In this document: positions 10,246-22,800 of the stretch, piece by piece
Layout of the letters: each line of letters begins with the position of its first letter
How positions within the stretch are numbered: the first letter of the stretch is position 1
Source of the DNA: Rheum nobile
Lineage: Eukaryota; Streptophyta; Magnoliopsida; Caryophyllales; Polygonaceae
Length of the DNA stretch: 64,000 bases
Direction: 5' to 3'
Assembly: GCA_027886185.1 (NCBI GenBank)
Contig: WOAB01000317.1
Span: 372,001-436,000, forward strand
Program-made: the position numbers and the translations under genes
Notes under the pieces: model-generated
Seen by the model: only the letters and a program-made list of their open reading frames with translations
Databases searched by the model: none
Told to the model about the DNA's origin: nothing

Positions 10246-13019
10246 GCGAAAAGATCGGACGACCTAAATCGCCTTAAACGGGGTAACTAGTCGATCGGGT
10301 AATAAAAATCAATCCAAACCAAGTAGACAATCGACAAATAAAGAGGAAATATGAGATAGTGAAGTAATTTTATTAGATATCGTGACAATCAGATCAGAGT
10401 AAAATACACCTTGTCGTAGCAAGAAAAAGGGTTCTACTAGATCTGACTGACGGTTTCTGGGACTCCATCGGTGAAGAATAAGCGGAGTTGCCCTCGGTGG
10501 ACCAAATTGGTGCAAGTGTATTTCCTAGCCTTGTTCGGAGTGAGATTGATAGAGAGCGTATCACAATTGTCTATAGTTGTCCCCTCCCTTTACTTCGTCG
10601 CCATTCATATATGGCAATTATCCCTTTGTGACCGTTACTCACCGATGACAATCTTCCTCTTTAATCCTTGGAGTGATTTCTGGGATTCTGCTTCTTAATG
10701 CCACCATTACTCTAGGTGCTTGAATGCATTTTATCGTTTCGTCGATCCAGCATTTAATGCTCTGCGAGATTTTCGCGATCTGTCGGATAGCGTTCGACTA
10801 GGGAAGCTTCGACGGCTCCTCTGCGTTTCCCCCTGTTCTTCCGACTTGTCTTAGGCCTGGGCCTATTCTGTTCGATTCGTCTTCCAAGGGGGATGCTAGG
10901 CCCAACAATAGCCCCAAGTTGTCTTTGGGCTTCGGCAGGGCAAGCGGGCGGAATCCAAGGCAACTTCCTAAGCCGTGATCTCTACCATCCTTTTTTGGCG
11001 CGGCTGCCCAGGGCTACGTGGCGGGAGTGACGCGACGTTTCTGCAAATTCATCATCTCCCTCCATAAATTCGGAGCAGACCTTTGGCGATTTGACTTCGC
11101 TCTTCTTCTCTTGCAAGTTTTCTCTGGTAGGTTTCTTTCGTTCTCCCAGTATAGCTTTTCGATTCCCTCCTCTTTCCGTCTTAGACATGGTGTCTAGCGA
11201 ATCTTCGAAGTCATCGGCGACTCACTCGGACTCGCGCAAGGACGAAACTCCCCCCCTTTTCATTCTGAAGGAGTCTGACGCTCTGACAAGTACTTTGTCC
11301 CAGGTGGAGCTAGAGCAGGTCCTTCAAGTTAGGGGTTTTCCTCCGGAGACGGTTGCAAGGCTGCCTCACCCAGACGAGAGGGCCGATGCTCGGTACGATG
11401 GCTGGGTCTGCTTCTATGCTTACCCGTTTTGGATTGGTCAGAGGTTTCCCTTTTCCCCTCTCGTCAGGGACTTCTTGGCTACTTTGGCACTGGCGCCATG
11501 TCAGGTGATGCCACATGCATGGAGGGTTCTTAGGGTTCTGGATCTTGTAAACGCTCGATCTGGGGCTGGATTCGATTTCGACGCCTTGTGGTACAATTAT
11601 TTCCTTGGGTCGAAGAGTTCTTCCCGTGTTCAGTTGCGTATTCGACAGGGTCGGAAGCCTTTGGTGCTTAATCTTGACGTAAACGACCGCGGATGGGGGT
11701 CGAAGTTCTTTTTTGTCGAGCGTTCGTCTCTGGAGAGGGGGGAGAGTGCTCGTTCTTATTGACGGAGTGGCGAGTAGAGAGTATGTGTTTATCCTCTCTT
11801 TTGCTTTGTTTGTAACTTTTTGCTTTAACTTTTCTTTTTTGTAGTTCATGAGGCGGAAGATTTGGAGGTGAATGCTCGGTCGGAGGGTTTGTCAAGGATT
11901 GTCCTTGGTGTTCCTGCATCGGAGAGAAAGTTTGTCAACGTCAATCTGCTGTCGACTTCCCCTGCCGCTCAAGACGATATGTCGACTGTCTCGTCGTCTC
12001 GTGTCAAGAGTAAGTCTTCAACCTCTGGAGTTCTTTCTGCTCCTTTTTTGCTTTGTCGCATGCTTTATGATCTTTTTATGTCGTTTGTCGTGTCAGCTTC
12101 TCCTGGTGGTCGAACAAGTGCTCGCTTGAGAGGAGTGTCTGGAAAGGGTCTGATTGAGCAAAGGAAGGCGGCAGCCAAAGTCGCATCGAGCAAGTCAGTT
12201 CCGACGGATCCGGTGCCCCAAGTCAAAGTTGGCTCTAAGAGGAAAGCGGGCGTTCCCTCTGGTGATATCAAGGCAGAGGAGGTTCCTAGGAAGAGAGAGG
12301 CAGTCGCTGAAGGGATCGACAAGATTGGCGCGGTCGGTCAATCGATTGCTGACCTCTTTCATGCCCATGATCCGACTCTGAAGTCGGAAGTCGACGACAT
12401 CTCTCCCTTGGATTGCATTGGTGAAGCGGGGTGTTCCGCGTGGAGGGTAAGTTGTCCTTGTTTGTGTTTTTCTTTTGTTTTTCTTTCGTCGACTGTGTTT
12501 TCTGATTGTTTGTTATATTTTCTTTCTTTAGACCTTCCAGTACCTTTTGGGGGCATACTCTGGTGTCAAGACGATGGTTGTCAAGGCCGAGAAAAGGGCT
12601 GCTAGGTCAGAGTCCGCCCTCGCGTCTTTGAGGAGCAAGCTAGAAGGGGCGGAGAGTCGTTGTCGAGAGGTTGAGCGCCGCTTTACTAGGGAGCTGAAGA
12701 GTTGTCAGGAGGAGCTAGTCGTATGCCGGGGAGAGCTTAATGAGAGCCGGTCAGGTGTCGAGGAGGAGGTGAAGCAGGCTCAGATCGCAGGTGACGTCGG
12801 CGCTTTTTATGCGTTGAAGTCGTGTGTTGAGATGATAGAGGAGTTTGATGAAGATAAGCATGAGCTCTGGGATCTGAAGGCGGAGAAGGAGACCTTGGAC
12901 TCCATGTTTCCAAAGGGGAATCCTGGTCAGGATCTTTTCCAGTTGGTTGGCATTGGAGAGGAAGCTGCGGATGGGAGTGATGGCGAAGATGAGGTCCATT
13001 CCGGCGATGTTGACCATGT
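10246..13019 (+). mobile_element. Insertion in RLP copy 2 carrying a gypsy-type transposon gene
   Basis: This block lies exactly between two collinear parts of RLP copy 2 and is absent from copy 1. It is less AT-rich than its surroundings and carries a plus-strand, multi-exon gene resembling the plant 'putative gypsy type transposon' family (Pfam Transposase_28). I could not find flanking LTRs, terminal inverted repeats or a target duplication, so the element type and true ends are uncertain. Some RLP sequence between the two fragments is also missing, so this was not a clean insertion. Confidence 0.6.
11187..13019 (+). pseudogene. Transposase_28-like coiled-coil gene (putative gypsy-type)
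   Basis: Probable four-exon gene. Exon 1 (ATG 11187 to about 11780) encodes GWVCFYAYPFWIGQRFPFSP and LALAPCQVMPHAWRVL, the signature of the plant putative gypsy-type transposon domain. A run of six G near 11738-11743 appears to shift the frame: the expected continuation (FLLTEWRVE) is in another frame. Likely exons 2 (11845-12009), 3 (12097-12446) and 4 (12532 on) have consensus splice sites. Exon 3 is basic and Ser-rich. Exon 4 is a long coiled coil (KRAARSESALASLRSKLEGA) with an acidic end near 13000, where RLP sequence resumes. Function in the element is unknown; such proteins are common in plant genomes as transposon-associated ORFs. Confidence 0.65.
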
Positions 13020-13956
13020 TATACGACAAATCAATATGGGACAATCCAGCAAGCATCGTTGTGTTCACATTCGTTGGCAGGGAGCCAGAGAGGTGGTTTC
13101 CACTGAGATTTATGTCCTCAGAGGTCCACATCCAACTAGGAACGTCGCCATAAAATTGGCATCCCGATATCCTGAATGATTGCAAGGAGGAGTTGGATGG
13201 ATCTCCGATGGATTCAGGCAATTTTCCGGTGAACAGGTTGCACCAGGAGAAGTCCACTACCTCGAGCGGGCTTCTCCAGTACTGCACCGCCGAGAAGTCA
13301 GCGTGGATGCCATCATTTCCGCGTAAGAGGACGACGCGTAGCTCCGGCAAGCTGAGAATGGCGGCAGCTGGGAACTCGCCTTCCAGACCGCAGCCCGACA
13401 GTCCAAGATAAGCGAGCTTTGAGAGATTGGCAATCATTGGAGACAGATTGGAGGATACGTTCACAAAAGAGAGATCGAGCTTTCTCAAATCTGTCAGATT
13501 GGCGCCCATGATCGTCTGGAAGTTGGGCATCTTGAGTTGGTAGTTACCGGAGAGATTGAGGGTGGCTAAGTGCGAAAGCCAACCGATTTCCCGGGGAACT
13601 TGGCCGGAGAAGCCTGAGTTGGAGAGATCTAAGAATGTGAGGTCGGAGAGCTGGCCCAGACCCGGTGGTATCGGTGATGATGAGAAGGAGTTGGAAGCGA
13701 GGCTGAGGTGACGAAGGCGGCGGAGAAGGAAAAGGGTGCTGTTGGAGGGGAAGCTTCCGGTGAGGAGGCTGCAGCTGAGGTCGAGCTCGACCACGTGACC
13801 GCTCAGGGAGTGGCACGTGACTCCATCCCATTCGCAGCAGTCACTACGTCTACTACTACTCCACGAGTTGGTCTTTGCATAAGCTGCTTGATCATTATTA
13901 CTAAAACAATGTTCCGAATTATTGCTGATGGCGAAGCCCATCTTGAATGCAACCAT
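13020..13956 (-). pseudogene. RLP copy 2, N-terminal fragment without signal peptide
   Basis: Encodes the RLP N-cap from VAFKMGFAISN through CCEWDGVTC and about ten LRRs, closely matching copy 1 (8874 down to about 7960). The signal peptide and first residues are missing: homology starts at about 13953 next to unrelated AT-rich DNA. At about 13019 the LRR homology (GLSHIDLSYN) ends where the inserted segment starts. With the fragment at 9848-10245 it is one gene split by a 2.8-kb insertion. Confidence 0.85.
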
Positions 13957-15240
13957 TTCTAAAAGCTACTGGTATACTGTTGGAATTAATCATTTCTAAA
14001 AGTTGTTATTTGGTTGTATGGAATTTGGAATAAAAAATAAAATTATGTTTTATGCTGTAATTTTCATGCTTTAAATATTTATATATTTTGTTAGTTTTCA
14101 AACTCAATAAGAAAAATCAATCAATTACTAACTTAAATATAAATATAACCAATCCTCCACTCAAATCAAAGACTCTTATAATCACACAAAAAAAGACATT
14201 CAAGACATGGAACAAGCGTCTGCCTAAATTAACCTACTCATTTAACCAAAGAATTCATAAACCAATTTGCAAAAATCATAAAAGAAAAAGAAAAGTGATT
14301 CACGAACATGAAGAATTTGGTACACCTACAGAGCACAATATATATGTTGAATTCAACACAGTATATCTACTTCACAAAACAACATGATCAATTCACAAAC
14401 AAACAGAAAAGTGATTGACGAACATGTTGAATTTGGTACACGTACAACACAACATATATGTATGTTGATTCTGAATTAAGTACACCTACTTTCCATTACG
14501 AATTGGTTTGTTTCTTTTTGTTGTTGTCCTTATTTTGTTTGTCACGCAGGTTTGTCCGGCTATCGAGTTTCTCGGTATCTCGATCTATCAATACTTTGAA
14601 TCCTTTTCTCATCGAGAAAAGAAAAAAAGAAAAAAAAAAACTTTACAAACTAATTTGTTGAATCTGGTACACGTACTTCACAAACCAATTTGTTGATTTT
14701 TTTTAAAGAATAATGTAGTTCACACTTCACACACATAAGGCCTCGTTGAATTTGAGACGAATCCAGTACAAAGACGGAATCTAGTTCGCAATTCAAGTGC
14801 GTTGTTCTCAGTTCACAAACCCATTACACGTATAGAGACAAAATCTAGTTCACACACATAATTACCTTGCTCTGAATTTTTTACGAACATTTTGAGGGGC
14901 GGAAAAGAGAGGACGAGCAGGATGACGCCGAACATAATCGAGATGACGTTGAGGCCGGAAAAGAGTCGGGACGAACATGGTGCTAGAAGGAGATAGAATG
15001 GAACAGTACTTATGGAGAAGAATAATGTTCATGTACCTTTTCTTTTGAAATGGGTGATATCTTGAGTTATATATAAGAATGAAGTTGTTTTTTGGATTTG
15101 AAATAAGTCATTTTAAGAAATGAAAGATATGTTTATTTTTTACCCAAATAAACACCATTTTTGAATTATTTATTTTTCATTTCACGGAAATCGTATCAAA
15201 CGAGACCTTAACAATGTTCCGTTTGTGAGAGGTCATGAGT
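13957..15240. other. AT-rich insertion upstream of RLP copy 2
   Basis: Non-coding DNA separating the truncated RLP N-terminus from the duplicated upstream block at 15246. It contains loosely repeated phrases such as AATTTGGTACACGTAC (near 14315, 14430 and 14660) and a MITE-like element at 14739-15208. No convincing gene: the ORFs here are low-complexity and lack homologous motifs. Confidence 0.5.
14739..15208. mobile_element. MITE-like element (possible Tourist/PIF type)
   Basis: The left end GGCCTCGTTGAATTTGA and the right end (reverse complement AGGTCTCGTTTGATACGA) form short imperfect terminal inverted repeats. Both sides have TAA, consistent with a 3-bp Tourist-type duplication. It is 470 bp long with no coding capacity. 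Weak evidence: the repeats are short. Confidence 0.4.
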
Positions 15241-15905
15241 CATATATGAAATACTTGTAATACAATGTATTCTAGCCGACTGATTTAAAGGATGAACATG
15301 AATGATTTTGTTTGGATTTAGTATTGTATATTAAAATATATATATATATATAAGAAAATTCATATATAAAAGTGGATTATTATTGTTATGATAAAGATTT
15401 TTTTTTCCCAAATTGCAAATTAAAATCCAAGAAAATTATCATAATATGAAACATAGATACTATATATGTCCTAAATAATTCAGAAAAATACTTGTAAATT
15501 ATCATATTAGATATAATTCATCAATATTTTAAATTACATATCTCTAATATTTAGATTATGTAATTTGTATATCTTAAATTTGTAAATTTAATTCATCATA
15601 TCAAATATTAGTATAGGAACAAGATAAGGTAAATTATTGATCATATCCTAAACTTGTATTGCTTTAATTTATCATTAGTTTGTAAATACTATTTGCTACT
15701 TTATAGTGTACCTAAAGGTTAAATTTTGTGTACTAAAGGTTAAATTTAGAGTGAATCTCTATATATAGAATAAAGTCTTTGTTATGTGTTATTTAGGGAG
15801 GTGAACCGATCCGCTGATCTCATACGTCAGGATGCTCTAGGCCGAACCTTACATCATTGTTAGGTGCCGTCTAATTCTTTACTCGTTAAAAAAAAAAAAA
15901 AAAAA
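15241..15905. other. Duplicated RLP upstream block and poly-A tract
   Basis: Holds the second copy of the 9305-9430 upstream block (from about 15246), an inverted copy of the 9525-9585 block (about 15740-15795), and a run of about 19 A at 15887-15905. The A run follows a GC-richer 90-bp piece (15800-15886) that could be the 3' end of a retroposed sequence. No gene seen. Confidence 0.45.
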
Positions 15906-16081
15906 AGTCGGCTACCATAAAATCGATTCTGAAATAAGTAAATTGTTTACCACTTTCAAGTAACGAAAACGCTGCGTTCGATACACGAAAACTGCATCTG
16001 ATCAAGCTATCTAACCTAGGTAGAGAAACGAGCGACAAAGGTGTTGACGGCGAATCCAGATTTGATCGAAACAGATTGAAG

Positions 16082-16495
16082 ATGAACACCGATATCACGG
16101 CGTCGGCGAAGCCGGAGTACCCCGTAATTGATCGGAATCCGCCTTTCACTACTGTCGTCGGGAACTTCAGCGTCCTCGATTACCTCCGGTTCACCACCAT
16201 CACCGGCGTCTCCGTCACTGTCGGCTATTTGTCCGGTACCTTTGCCTCCCTCCCTCACTGCATACAGTTCGTTAATAATTAGATTACCGTTTCCGACGTT
16301 TCGATTTCTCGTTTATATTCTTTTTTAGGGATTAAGCCTGGGATTAGAGGTCCGTCAATGGTGACTGGCGGATTGATTGGGTTGATGGGCGGATTCATGT
16401 ATGCTTACCAGAACTCCGCTGGCCGATTGATGGGATTCTTCCCCAACGAAGACGAGGTAGCTCGCTACAAGAAACTGAAAAAGATAAATCTTTGA
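16082..16495 (+). CDS. Complex I 20.9-kDa subunit (NADH:ubiquinone oxidoreductase)
   Basis: Two exons, 16082-16235 and 16329-16495, give 106 residues. The protein begins MNTDITASAKPEYPVIDRNP and includes GPSMVTGGLIGLMGGFMYAY and an N/G-x-R-L-M-G-F-F-P end, matching from memory the Arabidopsis 20.9-kDa complex I subunit (At4g16450; Pfam NADH-u_ox-rdase) over its full length. It is an accessory subunit of mitochondrial respiratory complex I with two hydrophobic segments (about residues 32-52 and 60-78). The start is the first ATG in frame with homology. The intron is short (93 bp), phase 1, with GT-AG borders (acceptor TTTTTTAG). It is convergent with the next gene. The call is close to certain. 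Confidence 0.95.
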
Positions 16496-17871
16496 ATTAG
16501 GGAGAAATTTGTCTAATTTCGTGCTGCTTTTTTGTTGTTACGATAATCAACAATTCTCTCAAGGTCTTGTATGAAGCATTAGTCTTGAGACTGTTGGAAT
16601 AATTCTGGAATCGTTGCTACTCCAATGAGGTTGCTTTGATGTTTGACTATTATTATGTGGATGAGGGTAAATGTAAAACTTTTGCTTCCCAATTATTGGG
16701 TGTTCTGTTATCACAGAGATTTGATTGCTATAGTTTTTGCAATGCTATTCTATAAAGCACATTTACCATTATCTGGCATTGTTTTCATGATGTTGTTCAT
16801 CCAAACATTAGATTTCCTATTTGCTGTATTAGTCATCTAGGATACAAGGTAATTACACTTAGTGAATATTCTAATGTGTAAGTTAGATTATGACTCAAGC
16901 ATGGTTATGTACTCAGTACTCATGTGGTATGAAATTTGGTACACCTCTGCAGTCTGCACAATTAGTCTTATATCTGGTATGGTGGTATCCTTGTAGGCGG
17001 TAATGTCAAATTTGTCAACAAAGAAATTAGTGAGGAAGTAGATTCAAATATGAAGTTCATGATTGCATTATGATATCTATTTGCAATGCTATAAGGTGTT
17101 CTTGGTGGTAATATATCTAGTGCAAGTGTGTTGCTTTTATACCAACAACATTAACATATAGATTTCTGGATGCCACTATGCCAGTCATGTGCAGGTATGT
17201 ATACAAATAATGGGAGATTGAATTGCCTCATTTTTGTAGTATAGCTTCTTAGGAAGATTAATGGTAAATGTGGTGGTCTTGAAATCGACATTACTTGATT
17301 TAATTGTGAGACTTATTGCAACTGCTTCCTCAAGTAGTAGATGAACCGCTTTAAATCAATAGAGCATTACCTACTTTGCATGTAGGTTACTTGCTAAGTT
17401 AGTTATGTGTGACATCATGTTTGTTACTGTTGCAGTATGCTACTTAAAACCGCTTTAAATCAATAGAGGATATCACCCGACCCAGTTTTAAACCTCAAGA
17501 CTTCAATTGAATATAAAATGGTGAAATTGGAATAGGAAGAAACTGTACTTAATATCATTTGAGTGCATATCAGCATATGCAATATTCAAAACGATCAAGC
17601 CTAATTTTTCTGCTGCATATCAGTTTACAATAAATTGAATGGCAAGTTCCTTAAAAAACAGGAAAAAAACAACTTCTTTGAATATCCATAAAATGCAGAT
17701 AAATTACTGTAGTAGTGAAGTCACTGCATCACAGTTCAATCTCAAAAATATTTGCCTCTTGTCACTTCCTTTTTTCTGAAACTCTATGTTAACACTTGCT
17801 CTTAATTGACAGCAGGTAAATGAAAATGCATTTAATCTTCTATTATACTTGCTACTTAAAAAGCTTTTCAC
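16496..17871. other. Convergent intergenic region
   Basis: 3' UTRs and spacer between the complex I subunit gene and the minus-strand zinc-finger-related gene. A 19-bp direct repeat (CCGCTTTAAATCAATAGAG) occurs near 17345 and 17450. No ORF here shows recognisable protein similarity. Confidence 0.5.
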
Positions 17872-18803
17872 TCACAGCACAACTAAAAAGCATGGCAGCA
17901 CAGCATCAGGGTTCCTCACCATCAAATACTCAGAGTAAGGAGAAAACCCCTCCCCACGTATCGAATCATAGCTGCCTTCATCTTCTCCACAGCCTTCACC
18001 GTCAGCCAGATTCATAATCCGACCAGCTACCATCCTGCAAATGATCACAGCTCTCTTCACATCCTCACTTTTCTTCCCTTTTGGAACACTATCAACACTC
18101 CAACATAATGGACTTGTACTGTTTGTAGTACTCAATTGTATAATCCCATTCCTCTTGTAATGCTCCACATGAAACCGGGTCTCAACTATCCTGCAAGCTC
18201 TGCACCGATAGTCCTCACACAGATCACCAGACGCTGATCTGGATGGTCTTCTTGTGGTGGTGCAGCAGCAGTTCATGGTGGTTGAGTAGAAGCAGAGGAG
18301 CTCATTGCCATCCACCACACTTCTTGGGTGTCCTTTGAGCTCGTCCATACTCGCTTTCTTCTTCACTATCTCTCTGTACTTTTCGAATCTGTCAACTGTT
18401 TCTTGTGGATTCTTTACCCTCAGGACTTTCTTGATCTTTATGGACTGCTGGGAGGAGTCTGTTGTGGTGTTGGAAGAACAAGCAGCACTGAAGATCTTCT
18501 CAATCACGCTCCTTGAAGGATCTCCTTCTTTGAGCTCTGTATATATTGTGATGGCAACAAGTAGAGTTTACAAGGGAAGGAGAAACAAATGTTGTAAGAC
18601 TAAAAACACCTGTGGAAGTTGCAGAATTTACCATGATACCGGTTTAGACAAACTTCCTTCCTGGAGCTGTGTCTGGCAATCTTCTTTGCAGGAGTGACGT
18701 GAAAACTTTCATCTGAAGCTGCTTTGTATGGTGGTTGTATAGCATCTGTTAATTCATCTCTACAGTTTACACTCTTCTTCCAGGAAACCCAAATTGCATG
18801 CAT
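17872..18803 (-). CDS. C2H2-zinc-finger-related plant protein (At1g75710-like)
   Basis: Two exons, 18632-18803 and 17872-18536, joined in phase 1 (donor ATG|GTAAAT, acceptor TATACAG), give about 278 residues. After the junction the product reads ELKEGDPSRSVIEKIFSAA, then VLRVKNPQETVDRFEKYRE, VDGNELLCFYSTTMNC, AVIICRMVAGRI, YDSIRGEGFSPYSEYLMVRN and ends AVLPCFLVVL. This order is characteristic of a plant family annotated as C2H2-like zinc finger proteins. Here exon 1 is short and basic, and I see no C-x2-C...H-x-H finger in it, so this member seems to lack the finger. Cys-rich pieces (MNCCCTTT, CEDYRCRACR) may bind metal. Molecular function is unknown. The start at 18803 gives MHAIWVSWKKS; an upstream in-frame codon exists but looks unlike the family. 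Confidence 0.75.
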
Positions 18804-19831
18804 GTTTTTTTTCCTGGAAAAATGCAGAAACACACAAGCACAAGTGCTGTGAAATTGGCTGTGCTTTCAGAGGCAATTTCTGCAGCAACGTGGCTTGACA
18901 GTGAACTAATCAGCCTCAAGAAGAAATGACAAAAGTGAGGATTTTAGAAGTTTTGTATTCTGTCTACAAATGCATTAATTGACACTGTTGCTAGCATCCA
19001 AGGAAGAGAGGAACAACTGGAATTTTCTGTGAATTTTCCAGGGAAACCCATAAAAAGTAATTACAACGGGGATGAGAAACTTCAGTTTACTACTAGATAG
19101 CAAAACTTGCTCTAATGGTCAAAACAAAGCTTCAGTTACTACAGAAAGGATGGAAGAAGAAAACAAACAAAATTTTCACCGCCTAAATGAATGTCCTTCA
19201 CGTGTATTTTGACCATTTCCTGATGGGGTCATCCATTGATTTGTTCTCTCGTCTTTCCCAAAAACAGCCAATTCAGATAATGATGCCTCTTTTCAGATGC
19301 ATTCTCTCGTAATTCTGCTTGTTGCAGTACACAAGTAAAGAGTACAGACACAAGAACGTTATCTCATTTACAAGAACTTCCATCAAACGGTTAAAAGAGA
19401 GGAATGTTCACCCACAAATGACTGAAACATGAATGACCAGAATGACAATTTATATAAAACATATACAATCCTTTCTCACCGATGTGTTCAAGCTAGCAAA
19501 TTGCACGAACTTCTAGCAGCTGTGTTTAGGAGAACTTCAATCCAACAGTAGTAAATACTTTGTAATGAGTTGCAAATTTCTGTACAATGAGCTCTGGTGA
19601 GAATATACAGAGACTAGAAGGAAGCTCGTTTATAGCTAGAAACATCACAAAGCATGGCAAGCAGGATGATGATACAACAACAGTGTTCCTCTTTCTCTTC
19701 AACCTGCAGAAGCTTGCCACTCTGCTGACATTTTTCATGGGAGAGGAGAGTAATTGATCTCCACTACTTAGTTTCCCTTTCTTCCTCTCTTCTTTTTATT
19801 TTGAGCATTGCAAACTTTACCCTCGTAGCAT
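18804..19831. other. Intergenic spacer between two minus-strand genes
   Basis: Contains the presumed promoter and 5' UTR of the zinc-finger-related gene and the 3' UTR of the WRKY gene. No supported coding sequence or structural repeat. Confidence 0.45.
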
Positions 19832-22800
19832 CTAAGGACCCATCAGTAATCTTCCAATGTTCTGTGAGTAAGGATGTGTTGAATGACTCAAGGGCGGGTT
19901 TCTAACATTGAGCCCCTCCCGTTGGTTATCCCTAGATGCATACATGATCATGCCACCATTTACATAAGTAGGATAAGCAGTGACTGGTGACGCATGAAGA
20001 AGCAAGAGATTTGATCTGGCACGCTCGGTTTCCATTGCCTGGTGTTGACCGGGTGCATTATCAGCAGCGGAGCTAGTCCCAACAACGAGATCAAGGCTCA
20101 CTGTTTCACCGTCTTGTTGTCTGGCCCGGGACGCCAAGCTGGGTGCTGTGTCATGGTTGTTGTTCCTTGCAGTAGGCACGTCGTGATTGTGTTTTCCCTC
20201 GTATGTGGTTATGACGGCTTTGGGGTCGTGGGATGCTCTCTCCACATGTTTCCTAACAGGGCATCCAGCACTGGTGCACTTGTAGTAACTCCTGGAGAGG
20301 ATGAAAAACATGGGAGGAAAATTTACAAACTTAATTTCACGTCAAGTCTAAGTAAGCCAAGATAAGGTTTTAGGCAAACAGTTTCCCCTTAAATTGACTA
20401 CAGAATGAAACACAGGGAATATCAACCGTTCACGCACATACGAGTTCAATAATAACCAGATTTAGATCCATCCCGCAAACAATGCTGACTTACACGGACA
20501 AAACTTCTAATAAATTTACTGACGCAGGATTTCATATTTGAGCCATGTATATTGATCAAGAAACCTCCCGTTTGCATTCAGTGAAAAAAACACAGGCTAC
20601 ACGTATATAGCAAAGTTTATAAGTGTAACATGTTACACAACATGAGTTTATTAATTGTCAATAAAATGGCAAGAACCCATACCTCGGATTAGGATTGCCC
20701 CTCACCACCTTCTGGCCATATTTTCGCCAACGATAACCATCATCAAGAATATCAACCTCACTCTGAGTCTGGACAACAACACGTGGCTCCCGAATAGGCT
20801 TGATCACTGAGTTGATGTCCATGCCACCGATCTCCATTTTCCTGCTTATTGCTCATGGTTATGAGTTTGTCCATGCTTGAACAAGTGATAGAGAAACTAA
20901 GCTTAATAAACAAGCATAATACCTCCTCTTTGCAAATGGGTCATCATCGTCATCAGCATCATTTGGAATTCTATTCAATGGTGAGAGTCTAACTTCTACA
21001 TTTTCATTAGCTTTAGGAGGAGATGGTTCACCAGCGACAGCAGGATCTTTGTTTTGTGTTATTTGGCCAGCTATAGTTAAGGGTTTGTCTTCAACACACA
21101 GAAAAAAGGGTATATAAAACATTTTAGTTTTTGAACCTCAAAAGTATAAAGGCCAACAGTAAATTCAAATAGCTTTAGTTACCTTCTTGACCAGTAAGTG
21201 TAGAGAACTTCTCAGATCGTTCTTCTTGGATGGATATCATAGAACCAGCAGACAGACGGCGATTAGGTTGAGGTTTAGGGTGATCATGTGTACCCTTGTA
21301 GATGATCTCTGCTATCTTTCCATCAGGAGCACGCTCAAACAATTTTTTAACTTCACAGTTAGGATGTGTACACTTGTAGTAGCTTCTAGGAAATTCACTT
21401 CCTTTAACAAGCTTCTGCCCATACTTGCGCCAATTATATCCATCATCAGATGTGCGCTCATTCATGGATGAAGCTACTCCACTGTGGTCAGTATGTGGTA
21501 CAATTTCAAGTGATTTTTGATTTGATTCATCAGAATCAGTCTGTGCAGGTAAAATATCAATTGGGGCAACTTCTTGAATAGGAGCAGAGAGGCTGAGTTC
21601 ACTTGAGGAAGCTGTTACTTCACTTCTGACTGCAGCAGATGAAGCAAAGGAACGAGGCAAGCTCTGTGGCTGGACCTGCATACTCAGGCCACTTTGTTGA
21701 TTGCTTAAATCTGCAGGAGCCTTATTTACAACAGAAAAAGTAAGGTAGAGTATGACAAGAGTGGATACAATATGCACTTACATGTGCATAAATCCTCATT
21801 TATGTAAGGAATATGCTATTTGGTTTATGTCAATCAAATGATTCTTCTATGACTGCACAATAGGCATGTCGACACACCTTTTAACCTAATAAAGGCATCT
21901 TAAGGTTTTATTCTTCCAGAGAAAACATCAGCTGCATGCAAATATCAGATATATATACATATTTGCAGATCAATCTTTTCCAATGACAATGTTAACTCGG
22001 TGCAATGAAAATGCTTAAGATAACTTTTATACAAAACAAAAGCTTTAACGAAACAGCAGCAATGGTTTACTTGAGGCATTACCGAGCGCCCTGCAAGAGA
22101 GAGGCTTGCAGCAGAATTTGATCCTGAAGTAGGTTGGAACTCAAAGTGGCTTAATGGACTCCCATCCATGGCACTGCAGCTATTTATAATTGATGAGAAT
22201 ATGGTGGAGCCTCCATATCCATGCATCATTTGAGGCTTGAAGAAAGAGCCAGTGGTGGGGGAAGGTTCTGCCTAGAAGATTAGAAAAAAGGCCATAAGCA
22301 ACAATCTTACAATTCTTTTGTAAAAAAAAAAGAGCTTTTGGTTATATCCTCGTGATTAATACAATGATATAAAAATGCTGAATTCCAGACCGTCCAACAA
22401 AAAGAAGTGGAGCTAAATAAATAGGTAATAATAAGAAAAGAAGACAAGGGAAAGCAGCTTTCACACCTGGTTCAAGGAACTAAGCCAATCAGCTAAATAA
22501 TTTAAACACAAACAGTATTTCAGACTTTCAGTTACTAATCAACCTTCGAGAGAAATCCCAGATACTTTTTCATGTGCTTTCCTTCTGAATACTTACATAC
22601 CAAGATGTATCACAAATTGATTTTAAACTTTATCTTATTGACATCGCGGGAAATATTTCCAACTTCCCACAGCATTTGCCTTGTGCTGCTATCGGACACA
22701 GCCATGTTAGTGGAAACAACAATACAACTCCAGGCTCCAGCAGAAACATGAGATTTGCTGCTTATCCAATCTCCCAAATTCGGAAGAAACATGAAAAGCC

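Noticed and set aside
11310..11849. 179-codon minus-strand ORF
   Set aside because: Antisense to the Transposase_28-like exon and without motifs of its own.
14088..14387. 99-codon Lys/Asn-rich ORF
   Set aside because: AT-driven composition in repeat-containing DNA, with no homologous motif.
16128..16328. Ser/Pro-rich ORF overlapping the complex I gene
   Set aside because: Out-of-frame shadow of exon 1 of the 20.9-kDa subunit.
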